A stretch of 7,381 nt of DNA from NCBI GenBank assembly GCA_964480425.1, contig CAYZPY010000127.1, positions 1 through 7,381 on the forward strand, read 5' to 3'. Under the pieces are notes generated by a model. The model had not been told where the DNA came from. It saw only the letters and a list, made by a program, of their open reading frames with translations, and did no database searches. Source of the stretch: CAYYMD01 sp964480425 (GTDB lineage: Bacteria > Planctomycetota > Phycisphaerae > SM23-33). Below, one piece after another: positions 1 through 6,410 of this stretch (the first letter of the stretch is position 1; each line of letters starts with the position of its first letter). Made by a program: the position numbers and the translations under genes.

Positions 1-785
1 AGCAGCAGTAGCGGCGCCGCCATCGCCGCCGCCGGAAGCATGCCCGCCGCCGACATCGCCGCCAGACCGGTCACGCTCCCGGCCGCCAGCACCACGTAAA
101 GCGCACGCGCGAACTTTCCGCTCCCTATGTGCGCAACGGTCTTTATTCCCGCCGCGGCGTCCTCGGCGCGGTCGCGGACGTTGTTGCCCACCAGAATCGC
201 CGCCGTGGCCAGACCCGTAGGGACCGACAGCAGCAGCACTCGCCGCACAAACCCGCCGGTAAACGCATAGGCGGCGCCGCTCATCAGCACCGGTCCGCAT
301 AGCGTAAACATCAGCAACTCGCCCAGCCGGCGATACTTCAGCCGAAACGGCGGCCCGGTGTAGGCGTATCCGCCCAGCAGAGCAGCGCCCCCGAACCACA
401 GCACGCCCGCACCGCAGCGCCACGCAAGGTATGCACCCGTGGCGGCGGCCAAAACCGCGCACAGAGCCGCCATGACAAGGTAATCGCGCCCTTTAAGTTC
501 CCCGCGGACCAGCAGACGACCGGGTCGGTTCTCGTCACCGGACAGGCGACGGTCAACGCCGCTGCGGTGGTCGAAGTAGTCGTTGAGCAGGTTACCCGTC
601 ATGTTCAAAAACGCTACCCCCGCCATTGCCGCGGCAAGCACGTCGACCTCCCAGAAGTCCACCATCGCGGCTACCACCAGCACCGGAAGCACCGTTATCG
701 AAAGCGAGAACAACCGAAGCGCCACCAGCCGCTTGATGAGCCACTCGCCCCGCGCGTGTTGATGTTGCGCCTCGACCATGATCAT
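1..785 (-). CDS. menA: MenA/UbiA-family polyprenyltransferase (partial, C-terminus beyond window)
   Basis: This is an integral membrane prenyltransferase that attaches an isoprenoid chain to an aromatic quinone precursor, most likely 1,4-dihydroxy-2-naphthoate in menaquinone synthesis. About 261 residues are present and the end lies outside the window. Two Mg2+/diphosphate-binding Asp motifs are visible: NLLNDYFDHRSGVD (residues 65-78) and NNVRDRAEDAAAG (201-213). YTGPPFRLKY (142-151) is also typical of the family. Hydrophobic helices lie between the motifs. The start is either ATG at 785, whose ATGA overlaps the nqrF stop, or ATG at 779, two codons on in the same frame. Neither has a strong ribosome binding site, so coupling to nqrF translation is likely. 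The NDYFDH and NN-x-RD motifs favour MenA, or the related prenyltransferase of the futalosine route, over UbiA proper. The family is certain; the substrate is inferred. Its position behind nqrF suggests it supplies the quinone used by the complex. Confidence 0.88.
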   Translation of the reverse strand, partial: MIMVEAQHQHARGEWLIKRLVALRLFSLSITVLPVLVVAAMVDFWEVDVLAAAMAGVAFLNMTGNLLNDYFDHRSGVDRRLSGDENRPGRLLVRGELKGRDYLVMAALCAVLAAATGAYLAWRCGAGVLWFGGAALLGGYAYTGPPFRLKYRRLGELLMFTLCGPVLMSGAAYAFTGGFVRRVLLLSVPTGLATAAILVGNNVRDRAEDAAAGIKTVAHIGSGKFARALYVVLAAGSVTGLAAMSAAGMLPAAAMAAPLLL

Positions 786-1882
786 CCGAAATCGTCGTAA
801 TATATGTCCCGCTCGTCGACGCCCTTGTCGACAAGGACCCGGGTGACGGCCCGGATCATCTCCGGAGGCCCGCACAGAAACGCCTGTCGCCTGGCGCCCG
901 CCCGGAGATACTTGTCCACCGAAAGGTGGATAAATCCCCTCTCGCCGTCCCATTGCTCTTCGGGCGAGAGATTATGGGACAGTGCGTACACCACGTGGAA
1001 GTTCGGATGCTCGCTCGCCAGGCGTTGGAACTGTTCGAGGTAAAACACGTCGGCGGTTGTCCGGCAGCCGAAAAACAGCCAGCACGACCGCCCCGGCCAG
1101 CGGTTGTAGATGGAATATATGATGTTCCTTATCGGCGCCATGCCGCAACCGCCCGCCACGCACACCACCTCCACGTCGGGGTCCTCGCTGAGGCGGAAAT
1201 CGCCGTAGGGCCCGGTGAAGGTAACCTTGTCGCCGACGTCGAGGTTATGCAGGTAGGTCGAGCCGACCCCGCCGGGCACCAGGCGGACCACCAGGTCGAT
1301 TACGTCCGTGCGGTGCGCGGGCGAACTTATCGAATACGCCCGCCAGACCGCGCCCTCGGGCGACGGCGCGCGGACCTGGACGTACTGTCCGGGGCGATGG
1401 GGGATTTCGGCCGGTTCGTCCAGCGAGAGGCGTATTTCCTTTATGTCGCCGGTGAGATTCTCCGTCGAGACGACCGTGGCGGTGTACAGGCGAACGCTGA
1501 GCATCTCCTGGGGAATCTCAAGCGACATGTCGTTGCGGACCTTTATCTGGCAGGCCAGGCGCAGCCCACGTCGGATTTCGCGGCGGGTCAGAAACGGCGT
1601 CTCGGTGGGAAGCACCGCATCGGCGCCCGAGAGCACCGTTATCTTGCAATGCCCGCAGGTGCCCTTGCCCCCGCAGGCCGAGGGTATGTAAATCTCGTTC
1701 TCGTAGAGCGTCTCCAGAAGCGTCTGTCCGCCGACTACGTCCAGGATCTCCTCGCCGGCGTTTATCTCGATGGTGCAAGGCCCATAGGACACCAGCACGC
1801 GTTCGGCCACCACCAGCCCCGCCGCAAGCGCCGCAAGCAGCCCGGCGACCACGCCGACCGATATTAAAAGCACGCTGAACAT
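782..1882 (-). CDS. nqrF: Na+-translocating NADH:quinone reductase subunit F
   Basis: This is the electron-input subunit: it oxidises NADH at FAD and passes electrons to a [2Fe-2S] cluster, from which they enter the membrane part of Na+-NQR. At 366 aa it is somewhat shorter than the roughly 405 aa of Vibrio NqrF. Residues 4-26 form one N-terminal membrane anchor. A ferredoxin domain follows with cluster ligands C70, C76, C79 (CGGKGTCGHC) and C111. The FAD-binding RAYS motif is at 181-184, the NAD-binding GGCGMAP at 244-250, a CGPPEM motif lies near residue 340, and the protein ends in the family's typical DDFG. The ATG at 1882 follows the nqrE stop by 7 bp and has only a weak purine stretch before it. 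The domain set (anchor, ferredoxin, FAD, NAD) is what separates Nqr from Rnf, which uses RnfB instead. One small oddity is Cys246 inside the glycine-rich NAD loop. Confidence 0.97.
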   Translation of the reverse strand: MFSVLLISVGVVAGLLAALAAGLVVAERVLVSYGPCTIEINAGEEILDVVGGQTLLETLYENEIYIPSACGGKGTCGHCKITVLSGADAVLPTETPFLTRREIRRGLRLACQIKVRNDMSLEIPQEMLSVRLYTATVVSTENLTGDIKEIRLSLDEPAEIPHRPGQYVQVRAPSPEGAVWRAYSISSPAHRTDVIDLVVRLVPGGVGSTYLHNLDVGDKVTFTGPYGDFRLSEDPDVEVVCVAGGCGMAPIRNIIYSIYNRWPGRSCWLFFGCRTTADVFYLEQFQRLASEHPNFHVVYALSHNLSPEEQWDGERGFIHLSVDKYLRAGARRQAFLCGPPEMIRAVTRVLVDKGVDERDIYYDDFG

Positions 1883-1889
1883 CGCTCAG

Positions 1890-2498
1890 TTATTGTATCG
1901 CCACCATTCCGGCGAATCCCATGAACGCCATTGCCATCACGCCGGTGATTATCATCGTTATCGCCACGCCCCGAAACGGGGCGGGAATGTCGCTGTAGGT
2001 CATCTTCTGCCTCAGACCCGCCATGAGCACTATCGCCAGGGCCCATCCCACCCCCGCGCCGGCGCCGAAACCCACCGTCTGGGCCAAGCCGTACCGGCGG
2101 ATTATCATGAACAGCGACGTGCCTAGTATCGCGCAGTTGACCGTTATCAGCGGCAGGAAAATGCCAAGGGCGTGGTACAGCTTCGGGGAGAACCGCTCGA
2201 CGAACATCTCAACCAACTGCACGAATGCCGCGATAACCGCGATGAACACGATAAACGTAAGGTGGGTGAGGTCCGCAGCCGCCAGCGGGGCGTCTTTGAC
2301 CAGCAGCCCGTAGTATATCCCGTAATTGATAATCGTCGTAAAGAACACCACGAATATCACCGCAGCCCCCAGACCAAGCGCCGTGCCGATGCGCCCGGAG
2401 CAGGCAAGGAACGAACACATGCCCAAAAAATTGGACAGCAGAATGTTGTTGGTGAAGATGGCCGCTATCAGGATTACCCACGCCGACGTCTCGTTCAT
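1890..2498 (-). CDS. nqrE: Na+-translocating NADH:quinone reductase subunit E
   Basis: This integral membrane subunit of 202 aa (family about 198) pairs with NqrD as an inverted-topology partner to hold an intramembrane iron-sulfur centre and form part of the Na+ path. About six hydrophobic helices are visible. The cluster cysteines are C28 (LGMCSFLACS) and C122 (ITVNCAILG), with the same 94-residue spacing as Cys26 and Cys120 of Vibrio NqrE. Glu97 (QLVEMF) corresponds to the Vibrio glutamate implicated in Na+ uptake. The sequence matches NqrE/RnfA throughout, including LLSNFLGMC and HALGIFLPLITVNC; the operon decides for NqrE. The start is ATG at 2498, overlapping the nqrD stop as ATGA, with AGGAGG seven bases upstream. 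Upstream in-frame extension into nqrD exists but lacks such a site. Cys33 is an extra cysteine near the cluster region. Confidence 0.97.
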   Translation of the reverse strand: MNETSAWVILIAAIFTNNILLSNFLGMCSFLACSGRIGTALGLGAAVIFVVFFTTIINYGIYYGLLVKDAPLAAADLTHLTFIVFIAVIAAFVQLVEMFVERFSPKLYHALGIFLPLITVNCAILGTSLFMIIRRYGLAQTVGFGAGAGVGWALAIVLMAGLRQKMTYSDIPAPFRGVAITMIITGVMAMAFMGFAGMVAIQ

Positions 2499-3166
2499 GT
2501 GTCCGCCTCCTGCTGCCCGCTCTGACCTAAAACGTTGAACACCGCTATCAGCACGCCCAGCGTGATGAACGCCCCGGGCGCAAGGATCATCATCTGGTTG
2601 GGCGTGTACCAACTTTCCGAAAGAACCGCGTACTGGAATATCGTTCCCGAGCCCAGCAACTCGCGGAAGAATCCCACCAATCCCAGGACTATGGCGTATC
2701 CCAGCCCGTTTGCAAGCCCGTCCACCATCGCCAGCAGCGTGCGGTTCTGCATGGCGAACGACTCTGCCCTGCCCATCAGCAGGCAGTTGGTGATTATAAG
2801 CCCTACGTAAGGACCCAGCCGACCGGACATCTCCCAGTAATACGCCTTGAGGAACAAATCGAAGACGATAACGAACGTTGCGATTACGCCCACCTGCACT
2901 ATCATGCGTATCCGCCGCGGGATTATACCCCGCATCAGCGAAACCAGCAGGTTCGTCCCCACGGCGGTGAATATCACCGCCGCGCCCATTACCAGCGAGT
3001 TCTCCAGCCGGTTGGTCACCGCTAGCGCCGAGCACACGCCCAGCATCTGGACAGAGACGGGGTTCTCGCTCCATGCGCCTCGCTTGAGCGTTGCAAAACC
3101 GTGCCCCCCGCACGGGCCACCGCCGACGGGACACGTCATGCAGGATTGCATATCGCTATCCGCCAC
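2495..3166 (-). CDS. nqrD: Na+-translocating NADH:quinone reductase subunit D with Cys-rich N-terminal extension
   Basis: This integral membrane subunit is the partner of NqrE in holding the intramembrane iron-sulfur centre. It has 223 aa, against about 210 in Vibrio. Cluster cysteines C45 (LGVCSALAVT) and C128 (IITNCLLMGRAE) keep the 83-residue spacing of Vibrio Cys29 and Cys112. Asp103 and Asp149 (VDGLANGLGYA) match acidic residues implicated in Na+ transport. The other hallmarks ENPVSVQMLGVC and GFFRELLGSG are present. The unusual part is the N-terminus: C9, C12, C19 and H22 form a CxxC-x6-CxxH pattern (SCMTCPVGGGPCGGHG), which is absent from the Vibrio protein. The GTG start at 3166 is supported by AAGGAG five bases upstream, so the extension is probably translated. 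It overlaps nqrC by 11 bp. Met6 or Met10 are possible but poorly supported alternative starts. Confidence 0.96.
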   Translation of the reverse strand: MADSDMQSCMTCPVGGGPCGGHGFATLKRGAWSENPVSVQMLGVCSALAVTNRLENSLVMGAAVIFTAVGTNLLVSLMRGIIPRRIRMIVQVGVIATFVIVFDLFLKAYYWEMSGRLGPYVGLIITNCLLMGRAESFAMQNRTLLAMVDGLANGLGYAIVLGLVGFFRELLGSGTIFQYAVLSESWYTPNQMMILAPGAFITLGVLIAVFNVLGQSGQQEADT

Positions 3167-3776
3167 GACCTCTCCTTATCTCCACTATCCGCTCGATTAC
3201 CTCGTTGAGCATCGTCTCGACCTTGTTGCACGTCAGCGTCGCACCGGAGATGCCCTCTATCTCGTTGTCCGCGTCGGGTTCGCCCACGCGCAGGATTTCT
3301 ATCCCCGCCCGACCGACCGCGTCGGTGAGCGACCTGCCGACGAAACGCCGCTGGAAATATTTCTCGTCAATCTGCGCGCCCAGCCCGGGCGTCTCGTCGT
3401 GTTGGTAGAAGTTGATTCCGCGAATCTTGTCCAGGCCCGCTTCCAGCGCCAAGACGCCCTCGATGGGTCCCCACAGCCCCGGCCCGGAAAAGCGCACGGC
3501 GATCGTCCGCACGCCCGACGGATCCGTGTAGGCGTAGGCGTCCAGGTCGCCCAGTTCGTAGGGGGCGACGTTTTTATCGAAGGCGCGCAGGACCTCTTCG
3601 CTTGTCGCGTCTGCGTCAAATTCCACGTCCAGCGCCTCGAGGATGCTCCGCGCCCTGTGGGCCTGGGCGTTTGCGCGGCACCGCTCTTTTGTGAACTCGG
3701 CCAGTGTCGTCAGAAGCGCGGCGCAGACGGCCCCGAAAATCGCCGCGAACATTATCGTGTAAATATTACGCTTCAC
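3156..3776 (-). CDS. nqrC: Na+-translocating NADH:quinone reductase subunit C (short form)
   Basis: This subunit has one N-terminal membrane helix (about residues 6-26) and an extracytoplasmic flavin domain with FMN bound covalently to threonine. The attachment motif EGISGATLTCNKV (174-186) is intact, with Thr180 as the expected phosphoester site made by ApbE. GLWGPIEGVLAL (100-111) is NqrC-like rather than RnfG-like, and HDETPGLGAQI (126-136) is shared by both. At 206 aa the protein is about 50 residues shorter than Vibrio NqrC (about 255) and near the usual RnfG length; the missing part lies between the membrane helix and the GLWGP motif. The start is GTG at 3776, with AGGAG eight bases upstream inside the end of nqrB, an 11-bp overlap. 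It ends in TAG inside nqrD. Confidence 0.95.
   Translation of the reverse strand: MKRNIYTIMFAAIFGAVCAALLTTLAEFTKERCRANAQAHRARSILEALDVEFDADATSEEVLRAFDKNVAPYELGDLDAYAYTDPSGVRTIAVRFSGPGLWGPIEGVLALEAGLDKIRGINFYQHDETPGLGAQIDEKYFQRRFVGRSLTDAVGRAGIEILRVGEPDADNEIEGISGATLTCNKVETMLNEVIERIVEIRRGRGG
3172..3177 (-). promoter_or_regulatory. Ribosome binding site deciding the nqrD start
   Basis: AAGGAG, followed by AGGTC and then GTG, reads on the minus strand inside the end of nqrC. Its strength and 5-base spacing favour the GTG at 3166 over the internal ATG codons at residues 6 and 10. It therefore supports translation of the cysteine-rich N-terminus of NqrD. Confidence 0.75.
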
Positions 3777-4854
3777 GACGCAGTCTCCTGATCTCGAACT
3801 GCAAAACTATCTCGTCCAGTATCGGGGCGCATATGTTACCCAGCAGAATCGCGAACATCACGCCCTCGGGATAGGCGCTCAGGTTTCTTATCAGCACGGT
3901 GCACAGGCCTATTATAAGCCCGTAAGCCCACTTTGCCTGATTCGTAGCGGGACTGGTGACCGGGTCTGTGGCCATGTAAAACGCACCGAGCATAAATCCG
4001 CCCCCCAGCATGCCCCACCAGGCGGGGGGGTAACCTGCGGGCGCCGCGGCGTGCATGGCCGAGGCCGACGCGACAAATCCGACCAGCGTCCCGACCACGG
4101 TGCGCCAGTTTACGACCCTTGCGGCGATAAGCGCCAGCCCGCCTAATATCAAAAGCACCGCCGAGGTCTCGCCCACGCTACCGGATATGTCGCCCCACAA
4201 CATGTCCCACGCCGGCGCCAGTCGCCCGCTGCGCGCCTCGACCAGCGGGGTCGCCTGGGTGACCGCCTCGGCGGCCGAGGAGATATGTCGCCCCGCCGCG
4301 CCGCCCCATCCGCTCGCCGGCGCCAGCCAGTATCCGCCAGACATCGCCTCGGGATACGCCACCGCCAAAAAGCACCTGCCCACCAGGGCAGGGTTGAACA
4401 GGTTCCGACCCGTGCCGCCGAACAGTTCCTTGCCTATCACCACGCCGAAGACCACGCCGGCGGCCACCATCCACAGCGGAAGCGCCGGGGGCAGCACCAG
4501 CGGGAACAGCAGCCCGGTAACAAGGAAGCCCTCGTTTATTTCCTCCCTGCGTATAACGGCAAAGGCCACCTCCGCCGCCCCGCCCGCCGCGTACGACACC
4601 GCTATCATCGCCAGCACACGCGGACCGAATAAATATATCCCCGCCAGCGTTGCCGGTATCAGCGCCGCTATGACCACGGCCATGTACCGCTTGACGTCCA
4701 GCGCGTCGCGTACGTGTGGCGCGGTCCGCGAGCGGTTAAGCGGAAGGAAGAATATCGCTTCGGCGGCGTCGAACACGCACGCCAGCGCACGCAGGCGACC
4801 GCCCGCCTCGAAGTGCCGGCGCCCGCGGGCGAATATCTTCTGGAGCCACTTCAC
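3766..4854 (-). CDS. nqrB: Na+-translocating NADH:quinone reductase subunit B
   Basis: This large membrane subunit carries a covalent FMN and, in the known enzyme, riboflavin and quinone-site residues and the Na+ channel. It has 362 aa, shorter than Vibrio NqrB (about 410). The N-terminal HFEAGGRL and HVRDALDVKRYM (47-58) are NqrB hallmarks that separate it from RnfD. Also visible are INEGFLVTGLLFPL (106-119), GRNLFNPALVGRCF (149-162), FYMATDPVTSP, and a C-terminal APILDEIV with Asp347 matching the Vibrio Asp397 region. About ten hydrophobic helices are present. The flavin site is EAVTQATPL (196-204), with Thr202 as the likely FMN-threonine; the usual SGAT is TQAT here. The start is GTG at 4854, overlapping the nqrA stop as GTGA, with AAAGGG upstream. 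The reading frame stays open much further upstream, but that part is out-of-frame nqrA. Confidence 0.95.
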   Translation of the reverse strand: MKWLQKIFARGRRHFEAGGRLRALACVFDAAEAIFFLPLNRSRTAPHVRDALDVKRYMAVVIAALIPATLAGIYLFGPRVLAMIAVSYAAGGAAEVAFAVIRREEINEGFLVTGLLFPLVLPPALPLWMVAAGVVFGVVIGKELFGGTGRNLFNPALVGRCFLAVAYPEAMSGGYWLAPASGWGGAAGRHISSAAEAVTQATPLVEARSGRLAPAWDMLWGDISGSVGETSAVLLILGGLALIAARVVNWRTVVGTLVGFVASASAMHAAAPAGYPPAWWGMLGGGFMLGAFYMATDPVTSPATNQAKWAYGLIIGLCTVLIRNLSAYPEGVMFAILLGNICAPILDEIVLQFEIRRLRREA

Positions 4855-6272
4855 CAAGGCGAGCCCTTTCTGCCTTCGGCGCCGCGGGCCTCGCGTTCGG
4901 CCCGTTCGGCCTGTTCTTCTAAAATCTCGTCGCGGATGGCCTCTCTGGCGTCGTCGAACTGGCGGCGAAGTTCGATCTTCGAGGGGCACACGTACGAGCA
5001 CAGCCCGCAGTCCACGCAAAGTTCCAGACCAAGGGCTTCGGCGCGGTCGTGGTCCTCGGCGTAAAGGGCCTTGTGTATCATCTGGGGGCGTATGGGCGCC
5101 GGGCAGACCTCGTCGCAGTATCCGCACGCCACGCAGGCGCGCAGTTCGCCCATCACCGCCGTGTCGCAGGCAGGGGCAAGTTCGCTCCGCAGCGCACCGG
5201 CTACGCACCGGCTGTAGGACCTAAGCGAAAACCAAGGCCTGGCCCATGAGAACATCGGGCGGCGAACCTGCTGAGGGATGACGGTCAGACCCGTGCAATC
5301 GGCGCCCAGACCTGCGCCGCGGGGCGAAATCGCCCGCCCCGTAAGCGCCCCTCCGGCAATCACGCGGTAATGTTCGCCATCCACCCTGTCTTTCAATATT
5401 TCTTCGACAGGGTAGCCCACCACGGCGCGCAGGTGGCGTGGATTCCTCACCGCCGGTCCGCCAAGTGAGATAATCCTTTGGGTGCACGGGCGCGACGCGC
5501 CAAGCGCCGACCGGACCGCCAGTACGCCCTCCACGCGCATCGCCCAGACCGCCCCGTCGCGGCGCTTCAGGCCTAGCGCCCTTGCAAGAACGGTGAAATT
5601 GTCGAAGGGGTACTTCGGCGGGACCGTTACCGGCTCGATCCACGCGTATCCGCGGACCGCCTCGTGCACCCGTAGGCCCAGGTCCGATTGCACGTGTGGG
5701 ACGACGAGGTAAATCGGCTGGTATTCCAGAAGCGACTGGAGGTGCTCCAGCCCGCAGGCCAACGCCTCCAGCGACCGGCTTATCTGCACGTCGCCGCGGG
5801 CGAGGTAGGGCTCCAGCGCCATGGTCGAGACGATTACCGCCTGCGGCGTCTCATCCGGGTCGGCGACGCCCCGGCCGTGAGCGTCGCAAAAGTACTGCCA
5901 AGCGCCAAGGGACAGCAGTTTGCGCTTGATTTCGTCGGCGTCGGCGGTCCCGCACTGCGGGTGCACGCCGGCGACGGAAGCGTCGAAGCCGCCGGCGGGT
6001 GGGGTGGCGTTGCGGATTATCACCTGTCCGTTGTCCCTGTCCAACTGCGCCCTGCCGCCGTAAGGGGACAGAAGCGGCACGGAGTAATTGTCCGGGTCGA
6101 CGGCTATCGTCTGACCCGGATGGATATCCTCCCCGTCGGACACGCGCACGTCCCCAAACGCCAGCCGACCGGTCTTCAGCGGAAGGCGCAGCACCCTGGC
6201 GGGAGGAAGGTCCTCGACCTGGCCGGATGGTCGTCCGGCAAGTTTCACGTTGTAGCCCCCGCGCAGTTTCAT
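4851..6272 (-). CDS. nqrA: NqrA-like subunit with two RnfC-type [4Fe-4S] motifs
   Basis: This is the peripheral cytoplasmic subunit of the complex, first gene of the nqr operon, 473 aa. The N-terminus (RGGYNVKLAGRPSG, residues 4-17) followed by a barrel-sandwich-like region (GEDIHPGQTIAVDPDNYSVP) resembles NqrA and RnfC. An SLBB-type region follows (SLGGPAVRNPRHLRAVVGYP). Near the C-terminus are two complete ferredoxin motifs: C380, C383, C386, C390 (CVACGYCDEVCP) and C419, C422, C425, C429 (CVDCGLCSYVCP). These predict two [4Fe-4S] clusters as in RnfC, whereas Vibrio NqrA has lost them and keeps only a remnant of the second. A highly charged, probably helical tail ends the protein. The start is ATG at 6272 with GAAAGG six bases upstream. 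Because the next genes are nqrB to nqrF, it takes the NqrA place. It could also be labelled RnfC-like; the N-terminus and context favour NqrA. Confidence 0.9.
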   Translation of the reverse strand: MKLRGGYNVKLAGRPSGQVEDLPPARVLRLPLKTGRLAFGDVRVSDGEDIHPGQTIAVDPDNYSVPLLSPYGGRAQLDRDNGQVIIRNATPPAGGFDASVAGVHPQCGTADADEIKRKLLSLGAWQYFCDAHGRGVADPDETPQAVIVSTMALEPYLARGDVQISRSLEALACGLEHLQSLLEYQPIYLVVPHVQSDLGLRVHEAVRGYAWIEPVTVPPKYPFDNFTVLARALGLKRRDGAVWAMRVEGVLAVRSALGASRPCTQRIISLGGPAVRNPRHLRAVVGYPVEEILKDRVDGEHYRVIAGGALTGRAISPRGAGLGADCTGLTVIPQQVRRPMFSWARPWFSLRSYSRCVAGALRSELAPACDTAVMGELRACVACGYCDEVCPAPIRPQMIHKALYAEDHDRAEALGLELCVDCGLCSYVCPSKIELRRQFDDAREAIRDEILEEQAERAEREARGAEGRKGSPW

Positions 6273-6300
6273 GACACGCCTTTCATAACGAATCCAGAAT

Positions 6301-6337
6301 GCCGTTTATTAACGGTACTGCTGTCCGCAGTAACGGC
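6301..6337 (-). repeat. Nested inverted and direct repeats in the nqr leader
   Basis: On the plus strand GCCGTT (6301-6306) and AACGGC (6332-6337) are perfect reverse complements. A second AACGG lies at 6311-6315, making a tight CCGTT-TATT-AACGG hairpin. TACTGC (6316-6321) and GCAGTA (6327-6332) form a perfect 6-bp inverted repeat around a 5-base spacer. Read on the minus strand, CCGTTA occurs twice as direct repeats with starts 21 bp apart, two helical turns. They sit just after the predicted promoter, so they could be a repressor operator or alternative hairpins in the mRNA leader. Function is inferred only. Confidence 0.5.
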
Positions 6338-6352
6338 ACGACGAATTCAAAG

Positions 6353-6381
6353 AGTATATATCCCCGAAATCCCCCAGGCAA
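6353..6381 (-). promoter_or_regulatory. Candidate sigma70-like promoter of the nqr operon
   Basis: Reading on the minus strand, a -35-like TTGCCT (6381-6376) and a -10-like TATACT (6358-6353) are separated by 17 bp. They match the consensus at 4 of 6 and 5 of 6 positions. Transcription would begin near 6346, giving a leader of about 70 bases before nqrA. The region is AT-richer than its surroundings. In a non-proteobacterial host the consensus may differ, so this is a candidate only. Confidence 0.45.
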
Positions 6382-6410
6382 ACGTCAGTGCGCCTCCGGC
6401 GAGCGACGTT
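6381..6410 (-). terminator. Weak hairpin after azoR, possible terminator or attenuator
   Basis: Starting within the azoR stop codon, AACGTC pairs with GACGTT across an inner CGCC-GGA-GGCG stem, with a small internal loop between the two stems. No run of T follows in the minus-strand direction, so it does not fit a standard intrinsic terminator. Read-through from azoR into nqr remains possible. Confidence 0.25.

Noticed and set aside
926..1867. Plus-strand open frame of 313 codons opposite nqrF
   Set aside because: Antisense to a gene with all cofactor motifs; the translation is rich in Arg, His and Gly without family features.
2847..3791. Plus-strand open frame opposite nqrC and nqrD
   Set aside because: It spans two real minus-strand genes and their overlap, and shows no domain or ribosome binding site evidence.
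3998..4030. C-run and G-run with hairpin potential inside nqrB (CCCCCC at 4001-4006 and a run of seven G at 4024-4030)
   Set aside because: The runs encode Pro-Pro and Gly-Gly-Gly residues in a glycine-rich stretch typical of NqrB, so coding explains them.
4055..5224. Long plus-strand open frame (389 codons) opposite nqrB and the end of nqrA
   Set aside because: It lies wholly antisense to well-supported genes, has a low-complexity Arg/Pro/Ser/Thr-rich translation and no recognisable domain; such open frames are expected in GC-rich DNA.
782..6272. Assignment of the operon as Rnf rather than Nqr
   Set aside because: There is no RnfB, NqrF is present with ferredoxin, FAD and NAD domains, and NqrB and NqrC carry Nqr-specific motifs; only the iron-sulfur motifs of NqrA and the short subunits point to Rnf.
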